Origin: Pedobacter jeongneungensis | Lineage (GTDB): Bacteria; Bacteroidota; Bacteroidia; Sphingobacteriales; Sphingobacteriaceae | NCBI RefSeq assembly: GCF_000633455.1 | Contig: NZ_AYMG01000001.1 | Location: 372,001 to 436,000, forward strand | Direction of reading: 5' to 3' | Length of the DNA stretch: 64,000 nucleotides | Part shown: one piece after another, positions 25,093 to 32,360 of the stretch | Numbering within the stretch: the stretch's first letter is position 1 | Layout of the letters: each line of letters starts with the position of its first letter | Notes under the pieces: generated by a model | Told to the model about the DNA's origin: nothing | Database searches by the model: none | What the model saw: the letters and a program-made list of their open reading frames with translations, nothing else | Program-made: the position numbers and the translations under genes

Positions 25093-25165
25093 TAGGTTAA
25101 CTGGTTAATTGTTTAAATCGGTTAACTGAGCCCAATTTTCGATTAACCAATTTATACAGCTTCAA
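25093..25165. repeat. AT-rich GGTTAACTG repeat block, second copy
   Basis: GGTTAACTGGTTAATTG, GTTTAAATCGGTTAACTG and the complementary GATTAACCAATT. It shares units with 19861-19990. Confidence 0.5.
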
Positions 25166-25184
25166 CAATTAAACAGCCAAATAA

Positions 25185-26426
25185 ATGCTAATCACCAATA
25201 TAAAAGGCCTGGTAGGCCTGCACCCTAAAGATAAGTTAGTGTTACGCGGCAGCGAACTCGATCTTTTACCTTTGCTTGAAAATGCCTGGCTTTTAGTAGA
25301 AAATGGTTTGATCAAAGATTTTGGCGAGATGAGTTCAATCCCTTCTCACATCTCAAATCACCCATCTCAAATCTCGGCCGACGGCCGCTATGTTTTTCCA
25401 TCCTGGTGCGACAGCCATACCCATATTGTTTTTGCGGCCTCACGTGAAGAGGAGTTTGCCATGAAAATACAGGGCAAAAGTTATGAAGAAATTGCCGCGG
25501 CAGGTGGGGGGATTTTAAATTCAGCCAATAAACTTCAAAAAGCAACAGAAGATGAATTGTTTGAAAGTGCTTCAATTAGGTTAAAACAGATGATTCTTCA
25601 AGGGACAGGAGCGGTTGAAATAAAAAGTGGTTATGGCTTAACCATTGAAAGTGAAATCAAAATGCTCCGGGTAATCCGCAGGTTAAAAGATCAGTTTCCG
25701 ATCCCAATAAAGGCGACTTTTCTGGCTGCCCATGCCTTTCCTACCGAATTTAAAAATGATCACCAGGGTTATATCAGTTTGATTATCAATGAGATGTTGC
25801 CGCTTGTTGCTGCAGAAAACCTGGCCGACTATATTGATGTTTTCTGCGAAAAAGGATTTTTCTCTGTCGAAGAAACCGATCAGATACTCAAAGCAGGAGC
25901 AAAATATGGGTTGAAACCAAAAATACACGCTAACCAGCTTTCCGTTTCGGGTGCTATTGAGGTGGCGGTTAAAAATAAAGCCATTTCTGTCGATCATTTA
26001 GAAGAAAGTAATGAATCAACCATCGAAACGTTAAGAAACGCCGATACCATTGTAACATTACTACCTTCTTGTTCGTTTTACTTAGGTATTCCATTTGCAG
26101 ATGCTAAAAGCTTTATTAAAGCCAATTTGCCTGTGGCTTTGGCTACCGATTATAATCCGGGATCAACACCTTCAGGGAATATGAATTTTGTGGTGTCGCT
26201 GGGCTGTATTAAAATGAAAATGTTTCCAGAGCAGGCCATCAATGCAGCTACTTTAAACGGTGCGGCAGCAATGGAGATCAGCGAAAATTATGGAAGTATT
26301 GCCATTGGAAAAAAGGCAAATTTATTTATCACAAAACCAATGCCCTCAATAGCCTATTTGCCATACAGTTTTGGCGAAAGCCAGGTTGATACGGTGATTT
26401 TAAACGGTGAGATTTATCATGGATAA
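25185..26426 (+). CDS. hutI: Imidazolonepropionase
   Basis: The third step of histidine degradation: imidazolonepropionate to N-formimino-glutamate. 413 residues of the amidohydrolase fold. Metal and substrate motifs are visible: SWCDSHTHIVFAASREEEF, GTGAVEIKSGYG, KATFLAAHAFP, KIHANQLSVSGA, SVDHLEES and LATDYNPGSTPSGNM. It overlaps hutG by 8 bp. hutH and hutU are not in the window, so the pathway genes are split. Confidence 0.95.
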   Translation: MLITNIKGLVGLHPKDKLVLRGSELDLLPLLENAWLLVENGLIKDFGEMSSIPSHISNHPSQISADGRYVFPSWCDSHTHIVFAASREEEFAMKIQGKSYEEIAAAGGGILNSANKLQKATEDELFESASIRLKQMILQGTGAVEIKSGYGLTIESEIKMLRVIRRLKDQFPIPIKATFLAAHAFPTEFKNDHQGYISLIINEMLPLVAAENLADYIDVFCEKGFFSVEETDQILKAGAKYGLKPKIHANQLSVSGAIEVAVKNKAISVDHLEESNESTIETLRNADTIVTLLPSCSFYLGIPFADAKSFIKANLPVALATDYNPGSTPSGNMNFVVSLGCIKMKMFPEQAINAATLNGAAAMEISENYGSIAIGKKANLFITKPMPSIAYLPYSFGESQVDTVILNGEIYHG

Positions 26427-27390
26427 CCTTAAAATATATTCGCAAAGCGACATTGAGCATTTGATTATCCATCGTGATGGCGAAACCAAGCTTGGCCAAA
26501 GGGTTAATACCTACCAGCAAGAAGCAATCTCGATAGAAGGTTTAAAAGCGAACAATTCAAAATTTGTATTGCTGGGTATCCCTGAAGATATCGGGGTAAG
26601 GGCAAACGCTGGTATTGCGGGTGCGGCATCGGCATGGCGCACAAGTTTAACGGCTTTTCTGAATATCCAAAGTAACCGCTTTTTAAATGGCGAAGAAATC
26701 CTGGTTTTGGGACACTTTGAAATTACTGAACCTGAAGATTCTTCTATTAAAGCTTTAAGGAATAAAGTAGCAGAAATTGATGAATTGCTTTATCCGGTCA
26801 TTGAAAAAGTTGTAGCTGCAGGCAAAATCCCAATTGTAATTGGTGGTGGGCACAATAATGCCTATCCAATCATCAAAGGAACTTCTTTAGCAAATAAAAC
26901 CCCGATTGATGTGTTAAACATTGATGCACATGCCGATTTAAGAGAATTAGAAGGCAGGCATAGCGGAAACGGATTTTCTTATGCCCTGAAAGAAAATTAC
27001 CTTGATCATTATTTTATGTATGGCCTGCATCAGAATTACAATAACGAGGCGATTTTGACCCAGATTGAAAACAACCCCAAACTAAAGGCTGTATTTTTTG
27101 AAGATATTTTAACCGGGGCGGATTATAATGATCTTATTAAGGATTTAGGACCAACTGCTGGTTTAGAAATCGATCTGGATTGCATACAAAATGTACTTTC
27201 GAGTGCCGAAACGCCGTCTGGGTTTGCGGTTAATGATATAAGAAAAATAATTTTAACACACGCTAACAAATTTTCTTACCTGCACATTTGTGAAGGTGCC
27301 ACAAGGATGCTGGATGGCAGGGTGAGTAAGCTTACATCCAAATTAATTGCTTATTTGGTGAGTGATTTCGTGAAGGGGCGCATTTCTTAA
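26419..27390 (+). CDS. hutG: Formimidoylglutamase (arginase family)
   Basis: Hydrolyses N-formimino-glutamate to glutamate and formamide in histidine degradation. 323 residues from ATG 26419; the frame allows MRFI before it, but the 8-bp overlap with hutI is more natural. Mn ligands of the ureohydrolase fold appear in GGGHNNAYP, NIDAHADLRELEGRHSG and GLEIDLDCIQN. The last motif is looser than the usual SxDxDxxDP. The pairing with hutI supports the substrate. Confidence 0.88.
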   Translation: MDNLKIYSQSDIEHLIIHRDGETKLGQRVNTYQQEAISIEGLKANNSKFVLLGIPEDIGVRANAGIAGAASAWRTSLTAFLNIQSNRFLNGEEILVLGHFEITEPEDSSIKALRNKVAEIDELLYPVIEKVVAAGKIPIVIGGGHNNAYPIIKGTSLANKTPIDVLNIDAHADLRELEGRHSGNGFSYALKENYLDHYFMYGLHQNYNNEAILTQIENNPKLKAVFFEDILTGADYNDLIKDLGPTAGLEIDLDCIQNVLSSAETPSGFAVNDIRKIILTHANKFSYLHICEGATRMLDGRVSKLTSKLIAYLVSDFVKGRIS

Positions 27391-27435
27391 AGTGAGCCAT
27401 GGATGCGCGGAAAATACGGAGTATTTTACTTGTGT

Positions 27436-27558
27436 CGTCATTTCGAGCGGAGTGCAACGTAGCCGAGAACCCGAAGGCTCTGCGAAGCAAAATCTATCTC
27501 GAGCGTAATTTGACTTAGATCTCTCCAATCCAATACGTTCCAGTCGAGATGTCGAAAA
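27436..27558. repeat. GTCATTTCGAG-type repeat region
   Basis: CGTCATTTCGAGCGGAGTGC at the left and CCAGTCGAGATGTCGAAA at the right, with CGAGAACCCGAAGGCTC between. It is a longer, degenerate relative of the 8213-8300 palindrome. The gap 27391-27631 is otherwise empty. Confidence 0.5.
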
Positions 27559-27631
27559 ATCGTAGATGGATAAGACTTTTTTATGAAGCACCCAAACTAA
27601 TGAACCAATGGACACTGAACTAATGAACCTC

Positions 27632-27790
27632 TTACAAATATTCCGCTTCGTATTTCTCGCCAGCTTTCAGCATCAACTCTATCTGTTTCAGGTCTTCAGG
27701 GGTTAACTCTTCTTTCTCCTGTAATTCGAATACCGCAATCATGTTGTCTTCGTATTGTTTTTCGGTTTTGATAACGATTTCCTGTGGCAT
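27632..27790 (-). CDS. Small acidic hypothetical protein (52 aa)
   Basis: A short gene. It reads MPQEIVIKTEKQYEDNMIAV then FELQEKEELTPEDLKQIELM then LKAGEKYEAEYL. It is highly charged and helical, with no hydrophobic segment and no motif I know. It begins 10 bp after the stop of the 5-formyl-THF cyclo-ligase gene and has good codon use, so it is probably the second gene of that transcript. Function unknown. Confidence 0.7.
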   Translation of the reverse strand: MPQEIVIKTEKQYEDNMIAVFELQEKEELTPEDLKQIELMLKAGEKYEAEYL

Positions 27791-27800
27791 GCCGGTAAGC

Positions 27801-28361
27801 TTAAAATTTTATAATTTCTGTTGGTGTTATGCAAAAATCTAATTTGATGTCGTGTTCATTTACATCATCGATTTTTTCAATTGCAGGATGCAAAGATAAA
27901 CCTATTTTCTGAGCATTTATATTCTGGAGAAAACGATCATAAAAACCTTTGCCATAACCTACGCGGTAACCCTGTTCATCAAAGGCTAACAGTGGAATAA
28001 TGACCATGTCTATTTCGCCTTCGTGCAGGTTTCCTTTTTGTGGCTCCAAAATGTTGTAGAGGTTTTTTTGCAGGTCTTCTTCGCCCAGATATTCGTGGTG
28101 GGTCATTAAAGCCGTTTCGAAATCTGCCTTAGGTACAATGATTTTAATTTCAGAATGGGTTTTGTTCAGCCATTCGATCAGTAAAAAAGTATTCGGCTCT
28201 TTTTTTTCGGTAATGGGTAAAAAGATATGCAGGGTTTTAATTTGGCTAAAATCGAGTGTTTTAAACTGTTTTAAAAGCGATTTGTTTAACTCTTGGTATG
28301 TTGAGTCGTTTAATAACAACCTCTCTTTTAGCGTTTGCTTTCTGATTGCGGCTTTTAGCAT
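27801..28361 (-). CDS. 5-formyltetrahydrofolate cyclo-ligase
   Basis: Converts 5-formyl-THF to 5,10-methenyl-THF using ATP; 186 residues. It begins with the substrate-binding LKAAIRKQTLKERLLL pattern. The C-terminal ATP motif is GYRVGYGKGFYDRFL. MVIIPLLAFDEQG precedes it. It is followed closely by a 52-residue gene of unknown function. In many bacteria this gene is linked to 6S RNA; no such RNA is adjacent here. Confidence 0.92.
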   Translation of the reverse strand: MLKAAIRKQTLKERLLLNDSTYQELNKSLLKQFKTLDFSQIKTLHIFLPITEKKEPNTFLLIEWLNKTHSEIKIIVPKADFETALMTHHEYLGEEDLQKNLYNILEPQKGNLHEGEIDMVIIPLLAFDEQGYRVGYGKGFYDRFLQNINAQKIGLSLHPAIEKIDDVNEHDIKLDFCITPTEIIKF

Positions 28362-28386
28362 AATAACAAAGATAAATATTTTACAA

Positions 28387-28415
28387 ACCTATAAGGTTTC
28401 AAAAACCTTATAGGT
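28387..28415. repeat. ACCTATAAGGTTT hairpin
   Basis: ACCTATAAGGTTT (28387-28399), CAA, AAACCTTATAGGT (28403-28415): a perfect 13-bp stem. It has the same ACC-N5-GGTTT scheme as 7650-7682 with a different core. Confidence 0.65.
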
Positions 28416-28464
28416 CTTAAAAGAAGTGGAAATACCTTTTAATTGCAGTAACCCTGAATGTGTT

Positions 28465-28526
28465 GTCATGCTGAGGCACGAAGCATCTGTTTCATAGGCT
28501 GCAGATGCTTCGTGCCTCAGCATGAC
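28465..28526. repeat. 62-bp palindromic repeat, family B copy 2
   Basis: Perfect 25-bp arms (core CTGAGGCACGAAGCATCTG) around TTTCATAGGCTG, 60/62 identical to 10112-10173. It lies in the 355-bp gap between the cyclo-ligase and efp genes, which otherwise holds only the hairpin at 28387 and the efp terminator. Confidence 0.9.
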
Positions 28527-28664
28527 AGCGTGTTGTTTAAAAAGATTGAAACAAATAACGGGACTGCTGTTCCCGACCAGCTCATCATGCAAATTTTCTA
28601 ACAATTATATCATGGCAATATAAAAGTCTTAGAAAATTATTTTATCTCTTAATGTAAATCTATA

Positions 28665-28699
28665 AACAAAAAAGCCCCTAAAATTAATTTTAGGGGCTT
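28665..28699 (-). terminator. Terminator of the efp genes
   Basis: AAGCCCCTAAAATT and its perfect complement (28672-28699), followed on the minus strand by TTTTTTGTTT. It is 17 bp after the efp stop. Confidence 0.85.
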
Positions 28700-28716
28700 C
28701 AGATATTTTATTTAAA

Positions 28717-29277
28717 TTATTTTACACGCTCAACATAATCGCCGGTACGGGTATCAATTTTAATTTTATCACCTTGGTTTACGAACATCGGTACTTTAAC
28801 CTCAACACCATTTTCTAATGTTGCTGCTTTTAATGCATTGGTAGAAGTATCGCCTTTAACAGCAGGCTCCGAATAAGTAATTTCGAATTCTGCAAAGTTA
28901 GGCAACTGGGCCATAATGGCTTCGTCGCTTTCCATAGAAACGATGATGTTCATGCCTTCTTTTAAGAATTTAATAGCCGAACCAAATAAAGCTTTTTCAA
29001 CATTAAATTGCTCGTAGCTGTTATTGTCCATTACTACCAAATAATCACCTTCTTCATATAAATATTGGTAATCGCTGGTTTCTACACGGCATATTTCTAC
29101 AGCCTCGTCGGTATTCATACGTGCCTCAACAATTCTGCCTGATTTAATGTTACGGAATTTACCCGTGTAAAATGCGCCACCTTTTCCTGGCGTACGGTGA
29201 TTCCATTCGTCAACAGTAACCAGTTCGTTATTGATACGAAGGATGTTGCCTGTTTTAATTTCTGATGCTTTTGCCAT
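28717..29277 (-). CDS. efp: Elongation factor P, canonical copy
   Basis: Rescues ribosomes stalled at polyproline stretches. 186 residues, three OB/KOW-type domains. The tip loop TPGKGGAFYTGKFR carries Lys at position 32, aligned with the modified Lys34 of E. coli EF-P. The end YSEPAVKGDTSTNALKAAT and KIKIDTRTGDYVERVK is standard. It has its own -7 box (TACCTTTG, 29331-29324) although a paralogue lies just upstream. Modification enzymes are not in the window. Confidence 0.93.
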   Translation of the reverse strand: MAKASEIKTGNILRINNELVTVDEWNHRTPGKGGAFYTGKFRNIKSGRIVEARMNTDEAVEICRVETSDYQYLYEEGDYLVVMDNNSYEQFNVEKALFGSAIKFLKEGMNIIVSMESDEAIMAQLPNFAEFEITYSEPAVKGDTSTNALKAATLENGVEVKVPMFVNQGDKIKIDTRTGDYVERVK

Positions 29278-29323
29278 ATTGTGTTATCCCAAATTGGGGG
29301 TTTATTTTAGTTTTTCGTGACGG

Positions 29324-29331
29324 CAAAGGTA
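29324..29331 (-). promoter_or_regulatory. -7 element before efp
   Basis: TACCTTTG on the minus strand, about 46 nt before the efp ATG. The matching -33 box is poor. It implies that efp can be transcribed apart from its upstream paralogue. Confidence 0.45.
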
Positions 29332-29408
29332 AAATTATTTTAATAAAAACCTATAAAGGTTTAAGGCATAAGGCTTAGGGTTTAAGAAAATTTAAACCTT
29401 AAATTATG

Positions 29409-29969
29409 CTATCTTATCCTTTCCATATACTCACCGGTACGGGTATCAATTTTGATTTTATCTCCTTCATTAACAAATAAAGGTACTCTGATTTCGGCGC
29501 CGGTTTCTACAGTTGCTTGCTTAAGCGCACTTGTGGCCGTATCTCCTTTAACTGCAGGCTCAGAATAGGTTACAATAAGCTCAACACTGTTTGGCAGGCG
29601 GGCAATAATCGGTTCGTCGCTCTCAAAAGCCACTGTCAAGGTCATACTCTCATTTAAAAACCTGATCGAATCTCCAAAAAGGAATTTAGGGATATTGTGC
29701 TGCTCAAAAGTTTCGTTATCCATCACCACTAAATAATCGCCATCCTCATAAAGGTATTGATAATCATTGGTTTCTACACGGGCAAAGGTAACTTCTTCAT
29801 CCGGGCGGAACCGGTATTCCACTATCTTACCTGTTTTTATATTACGCATACGGGCCTGATAGAAGGCTCTTAAATTTCCTGGGGTACGGTGGATGTATTC
29901 TTCAACTGATACCAACTCTCCGTTAATACGAAGAACACTTCCGGTCCATATTTCTGATGCTTTTGCCAT
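29409..29969 (-). CDS. EF-P paralogue lacking the tip lysine
   Basis: 186 residues, same length and domains as the downstream efp and clearly its homologue (MAKASEI start, YSEPAVKGDTATSALKQAT, KIKIDTRTGEYMERIR end). The tip loop reads TPGNLRAFYQARMR: Asn32 replaces the modified Lys, and the neighbouring Gly-Gly becomes Leu-Arg. It therefore cannot be beta-lysylated at that position. Arg34 is two residues off the site used by EarP-type rhamnosylation. It may be a specialised EF-P acting without modification or on other motifs. Intact frame and conserved domains II and III argue against a pseudogene. Confidence 0.88.
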   Translation of the reverse strand: MAKASEIWTGSVLRINGELVSVEEYIHRTPGNLRAFYQARMRNIKTGKIVEYRFRPDEEVTFARVETNDYQYLYEDGDYLVVMDNETFEQHNIPKFLFGDSIRFLNESMTLTVAFESDEPIIARLPNSVELIVTYSEPAVKGDTATSALKQATVETGAEIRVPLFVNEGDKIKIDTRTGEYMERIR

Positions 29970-30144
29970 TTTTAAAATGAAATGTTGTTTTGTTGAGGAT
30001 TAAAAATCAAAGTTAAAAAATGCATACTGATTTGAAAAGCAAAATCTGTGATTCATTAGTTCATTTGGTTGGAAGCATAGATAAGAAATTCAGTTTTTGT
30101 TTTGCTCTTTTTTATGGAGCCTTAACCAACAAAAACCACCGTAT

Positions 30145-30308
30145 AAAAGAAATGCCTTTGGGAACCACTCCAAAGGCATAATCAACCTAAACCTCAAACT
30201 AAACTATGAAAAACTCTTTGCTTTTTACGGCTATATTTTTAATTCCGCGCTGCGGAAAATGTGATCGTTTCCTGGAAGAGATAAATTAAATAATTGTTTC
30301 TCTTTTTG
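30145..30308 (-). ncRNA. Predicted short structured RNA
   Basis: A full promoter (30344-30315) and a terminator-like hairpin (30179-30152) on the minus strand define a transcript of about 160 nt with no credible ORF. Inside it fold AAGAGA/TCTCTT at the 5' part and TTCCGC-AGC-GCGGAA in the middle. It lies between the EF-P paralogue and the ABC ATPase gene. It could also be the leader of the EF-P paralogue if the terminator is read through. I cannot name a family. A 27-codon ORF on the plus strand (30206-30289) is an alternative reading. Confidence 0.45.
30152..30179 (-). terminator. Terminator-like hairpin of the predicted RNA
   Basis: ATGCCTTTGG and CCAAAGGCAT, a perfect 10-bp stem with 8-nt loop. 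The minus strand continues TTCTTTTATA, a moderate U-tract. Confidence 0.55.
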
Positions 30309-30314
30309 GTGGTG

Positions 30315-30344
30315 CAAAGGTACAAACTATTTCTTAATTGCAAA
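30315..30344 (-). promoter_or_regulatory. Promoter of the predicted RNA
   Basis: Minus strand: TTTG (30344-30341), 18 bp, TACCTTTG (30322-30315). This is among the best matches to the Bacteroidota consensus in the window, yet no coding start lies within 300 bp downstream. Confidence 0.6.
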
Positions 30345-30423
30345 ATATTTTTTTAAAAATTTATTTTTAGTACAAATGTATGACAAAGCAAGTGTGAAAA
30401 TGGTAGGCTGAATAGGGGTTAAG

Positions 30424-31038
30424 CTACTTATAATCTGATATTTGTATATGATCTGTGCAGAAGTCGTATTCCTGTATTTGGTTAGAGCCAATTATGGTTA
30501 ACCGGTCTTTTCCAAAATTTTCGATCAGTTCGCGGTACCAATTTATTCCCTGGACGTCTAAATTGCTTGTAGGTTCGTCTAAAAATAAAATTGGTGTATC
30601 GGTGCAACAGGCCAAAGCTAGTTTGGTTCTTTGCTTCATTCCCGATGAGAAGTATTTAATTTCTTTATTTGCTGCTTTTTCTAAACCCAATACGCCGATC
30701 AGCTTTTTAGCATCGAGGCCAGCAGCAAAATTTTTAAACTTAAAATGAAAATCAATGATCTCTTTTAGCGTAAAGGTTTCAACCAGTTCGAGATAAGGCG
30801 CAGCAAGACTAATGTGCCTATAGATATTTTCGACAGGAATTTTTGCTGTATCTGAAAATGTAATTTCGCCCTCGGAAGGAGATAGGCTACCGTTTAAAAC
30901 ACTTAATAATGTTGATTTACCTGATCCATTCGGTCCCAATATCGCATAGCTATTGCCTGATGAAAATTCGGTGCTTAAATCCCTGAAAATCCATTCCTTG
31001 TTAAACCTTCTGCCAACTTTCTGTAAAGAGATCTTCAT
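30424..31038 (-). CDS. Stand-alone ABC ATPase subunit
   Basis: 204 residues of a single nucleotide-binding domain. Walker A is GPNGSGKST, the signature is FSSGMKQR, and Walker B plus D-loop is ILFLDEPTSNLD. Two usual residues are missing: the H-loop reads IIGSNQ (Asn for His) and the Q-loop region reads SLAAPYLEL with no Gln. No permease gene is near; the neighbours are a GNAT gene 5 bp upstream and, beyond it, lpxA. It may couple to a distant membrane partner or act as a non-transport ATPase. It resembles CcmA-type subunits in size. Confidence 0.85.
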   Translation of the reverse strand: MKISLQKVGRRFNKEWIFRDLSTEFSSGNSYAILGPNGSGKSTLLSVLNGSLSPSEGEITFSDTAKIPVENIYRHISLAAPYLELVETFTLKEIIDFHFKFKNFAAGLDAKKLIGVLGLEKAANKEIKYFSSGMKQRTKLALACCTDTPILFLDEPTSNLDVQGINWYRELIENFGKDRLTIIGSNQIQEYDFCTDHIQISDYK

Positions 31039-31043
31039 TTGGC

Positions 31044-31526
31044 TTAAGCGTTTGGCGTTTGGTTATGGGCATTAAGTGGTTTAATCATGCAAACGCTATT
31101 GTCAACGCCAATATATTGACCATAATTTGGCGTAATCTGATAACCTATTTTTTGATAAAGCGCTATGGCTTCGGGTTGTTTTTTGCCTGTTTCGAGCACT
31201 GTGGCAGAAAAACCTATTTCAGTTGCCCAGTTTTCCAGTGCGGTTACAATTTTAGCGGCTATGCCCTGTTTCCGGTAATCTGGATGAACGTACATCCTTT
31301 TTACTTCGGCTTCAGTTGCAGAGACAGGTTTTATGGCACCACAACCAACTGGTACATCATCTTGGTAGGCAACAATCACTTCTTTAATGGCATCAACCTT
31401 ATTAAACTGCGCATAAAAAGCATGATCGTCGCCATCTCTAACGGCTAAATCCTGATCCAGCAAAGCAACCAATTGTCTAAAATCGGCATTTTCTGAATCC
31501 GTTCTGATTAGCGTTAACTCACTCAT
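31044..31526 (-). CDS. GNAT family N-acetyltransferase
   Basis: 160 residues of the GNAT fold. The acetyl-CoA site is VHPDYRKQGIAAKIVTALE, and GCGAIKPVSATEAEVKRMYV leads into it. The substrate is not predictable. The last nine residues (NAHNQTPNA) are encoded by a CCAAACGCCAAACG microrepeat like the one upstream of gltX, so the C-terminus was probably replaced by repeat DNA. It lies 48 bp after lpxA and 5 bp before the ABC ATPase gene. Confidence 0.87.
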   Translation of the reverse strand: MSELTLIRTDSENADFRQLVALLDQDLAVRDGDDHAFYAQFNKVDAIKEVIVAYQDDVPVGCGAIKPVSATEAEVKRMYVHPDYRKQGIAAKIVTALENWATEIGFSATVLETGKKQPEAIALYQKIGYQITPNYGQYIGVDNSVCMIKPLNAHNQTPNA

Positions 31527-31574
31527 TGAAAAATCAAAATTTTAGCTTTTAGCTTTGGTCTTTAAGCTTTCTGC

Positions 31575-32360
31575 TTAACTCCCCATCCCAAAGCCCTTCA
31601 TTACCCCACGGTTAGAATTACGGATAAAATCAACAATTTCATCACGGATTTCCGTTGGTTTAAATTCGGCTTCGATCATGTCTAAAGCTTTGGTTACATT
31701 ATTGTGTTTTACAAAAAGTACACGGTAAATTTCCTGTATTTCGTCAATTTGCTCATTGGTAAAACCTCTTCTACGCAAGCCAACAGAGTTAATGCCAGCA
31801 TAAGAAAGCGGTTCGCGGGCAGCTTTAACATAAGGTGGTACATCTTTACGCACCAATGAACCACCAGTTACAAAAGCATAAGAGCCCACTTTAACAAACT
31901 GATGTATCGCAACCAAACCAGCCAGAACCACATTGTTGCCAATGGTGATGTGACCAGCTAAAGTAGTGCTGTTTGAGAAAATGCAGTTATTGCCAACCTC
32001 ACAATCATGCGCGATGTGAGAGTAAGCCTGAATAAGGCAGTTGCTTCCAATAGTTGTTTTCCACTTATCTTTAGTACCACGATTAATGGTAACACACTCA
32101 CGGATGGTGGTATTGTCGCCAATTTCTGCTGTGGTAATTTCGCCGGCAAATTTTAAGTCCTGCGGCTCACCAGAAATAACGGCGCCAGGAAAGATGCGGC
32201 AATTTTTACCGATACGGGCACCATCCATAATGGTAACGTTCGATCCGATCCACGTACCCTCGCCAATTACAACGTCTTTATGTATCACTACAAAGGGTTC
32301 GATTACCACATTTTCGGCAATTTTTGCCTGAGGGTGTATATATGCTAAAGGTTGTATCAT
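31575..32360 (-). CDS. lpxA: UDP-N-acetylglucosamine acyltransferase
   Basis: The first step of lipid A synthesis: acyl transfer from ACP to UDP-GlcNAc. 261 residues of left-handed beta-helix hexapeptide repeats, then a helical C-terminal domain from about residue 190. The catalytic His is H118 in AYSHIAHDCEVG. The GGSLVRKDVPPYVKAAREPL segment is diagnostic of LpxA. Its ATG shares one base with the lpxC/fabZ stop. Confidence 0.96.
   Translation of the reverse strand: MIQPLAYIHPQAKIAENVVIEPFVVIHKDVVIGEGTWIGSNVTIMDGARIGKNCRIFPGAVISGEPQDLKFAGEITTAEIGDNTTIRECVTINRGTKDKWKTTIGSNCLIQAYSHIAHDCEVGNNCIFSNSTTLAGHITIGNNVVLAGLVAIHQFVKVGSYAFVTGGSLVRKDVPPYVKAAREPLSYAGINSVGLRRRGFTNEQIDEIQEIYRVLFVKHNNVTKALDMIEAEFKPTEIRDEIVDFIRNSNRGVMKGFGMGS

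Noticed and set aside
27343..27615. 90-codon minus-strand frame at the hutG 3' end
   Set aside because: Antisense to hutG and to the repeat at 27436; no coding signs.
28389..28604. 71-codon minus-strand frame
   Set aside because: Encoded by the 62-bp palindrome (RHEASAAYETDASCLSM), not a gene.
30206..30289. 27-codon plus-strand ORF (MKNSLLFTAIFLIP and on) with CGKC near the end
   Set aside because: Possible leader peptide or remnant of a receptor gene, but no downstream gene on that strand and a better RNA signal on the other strand.
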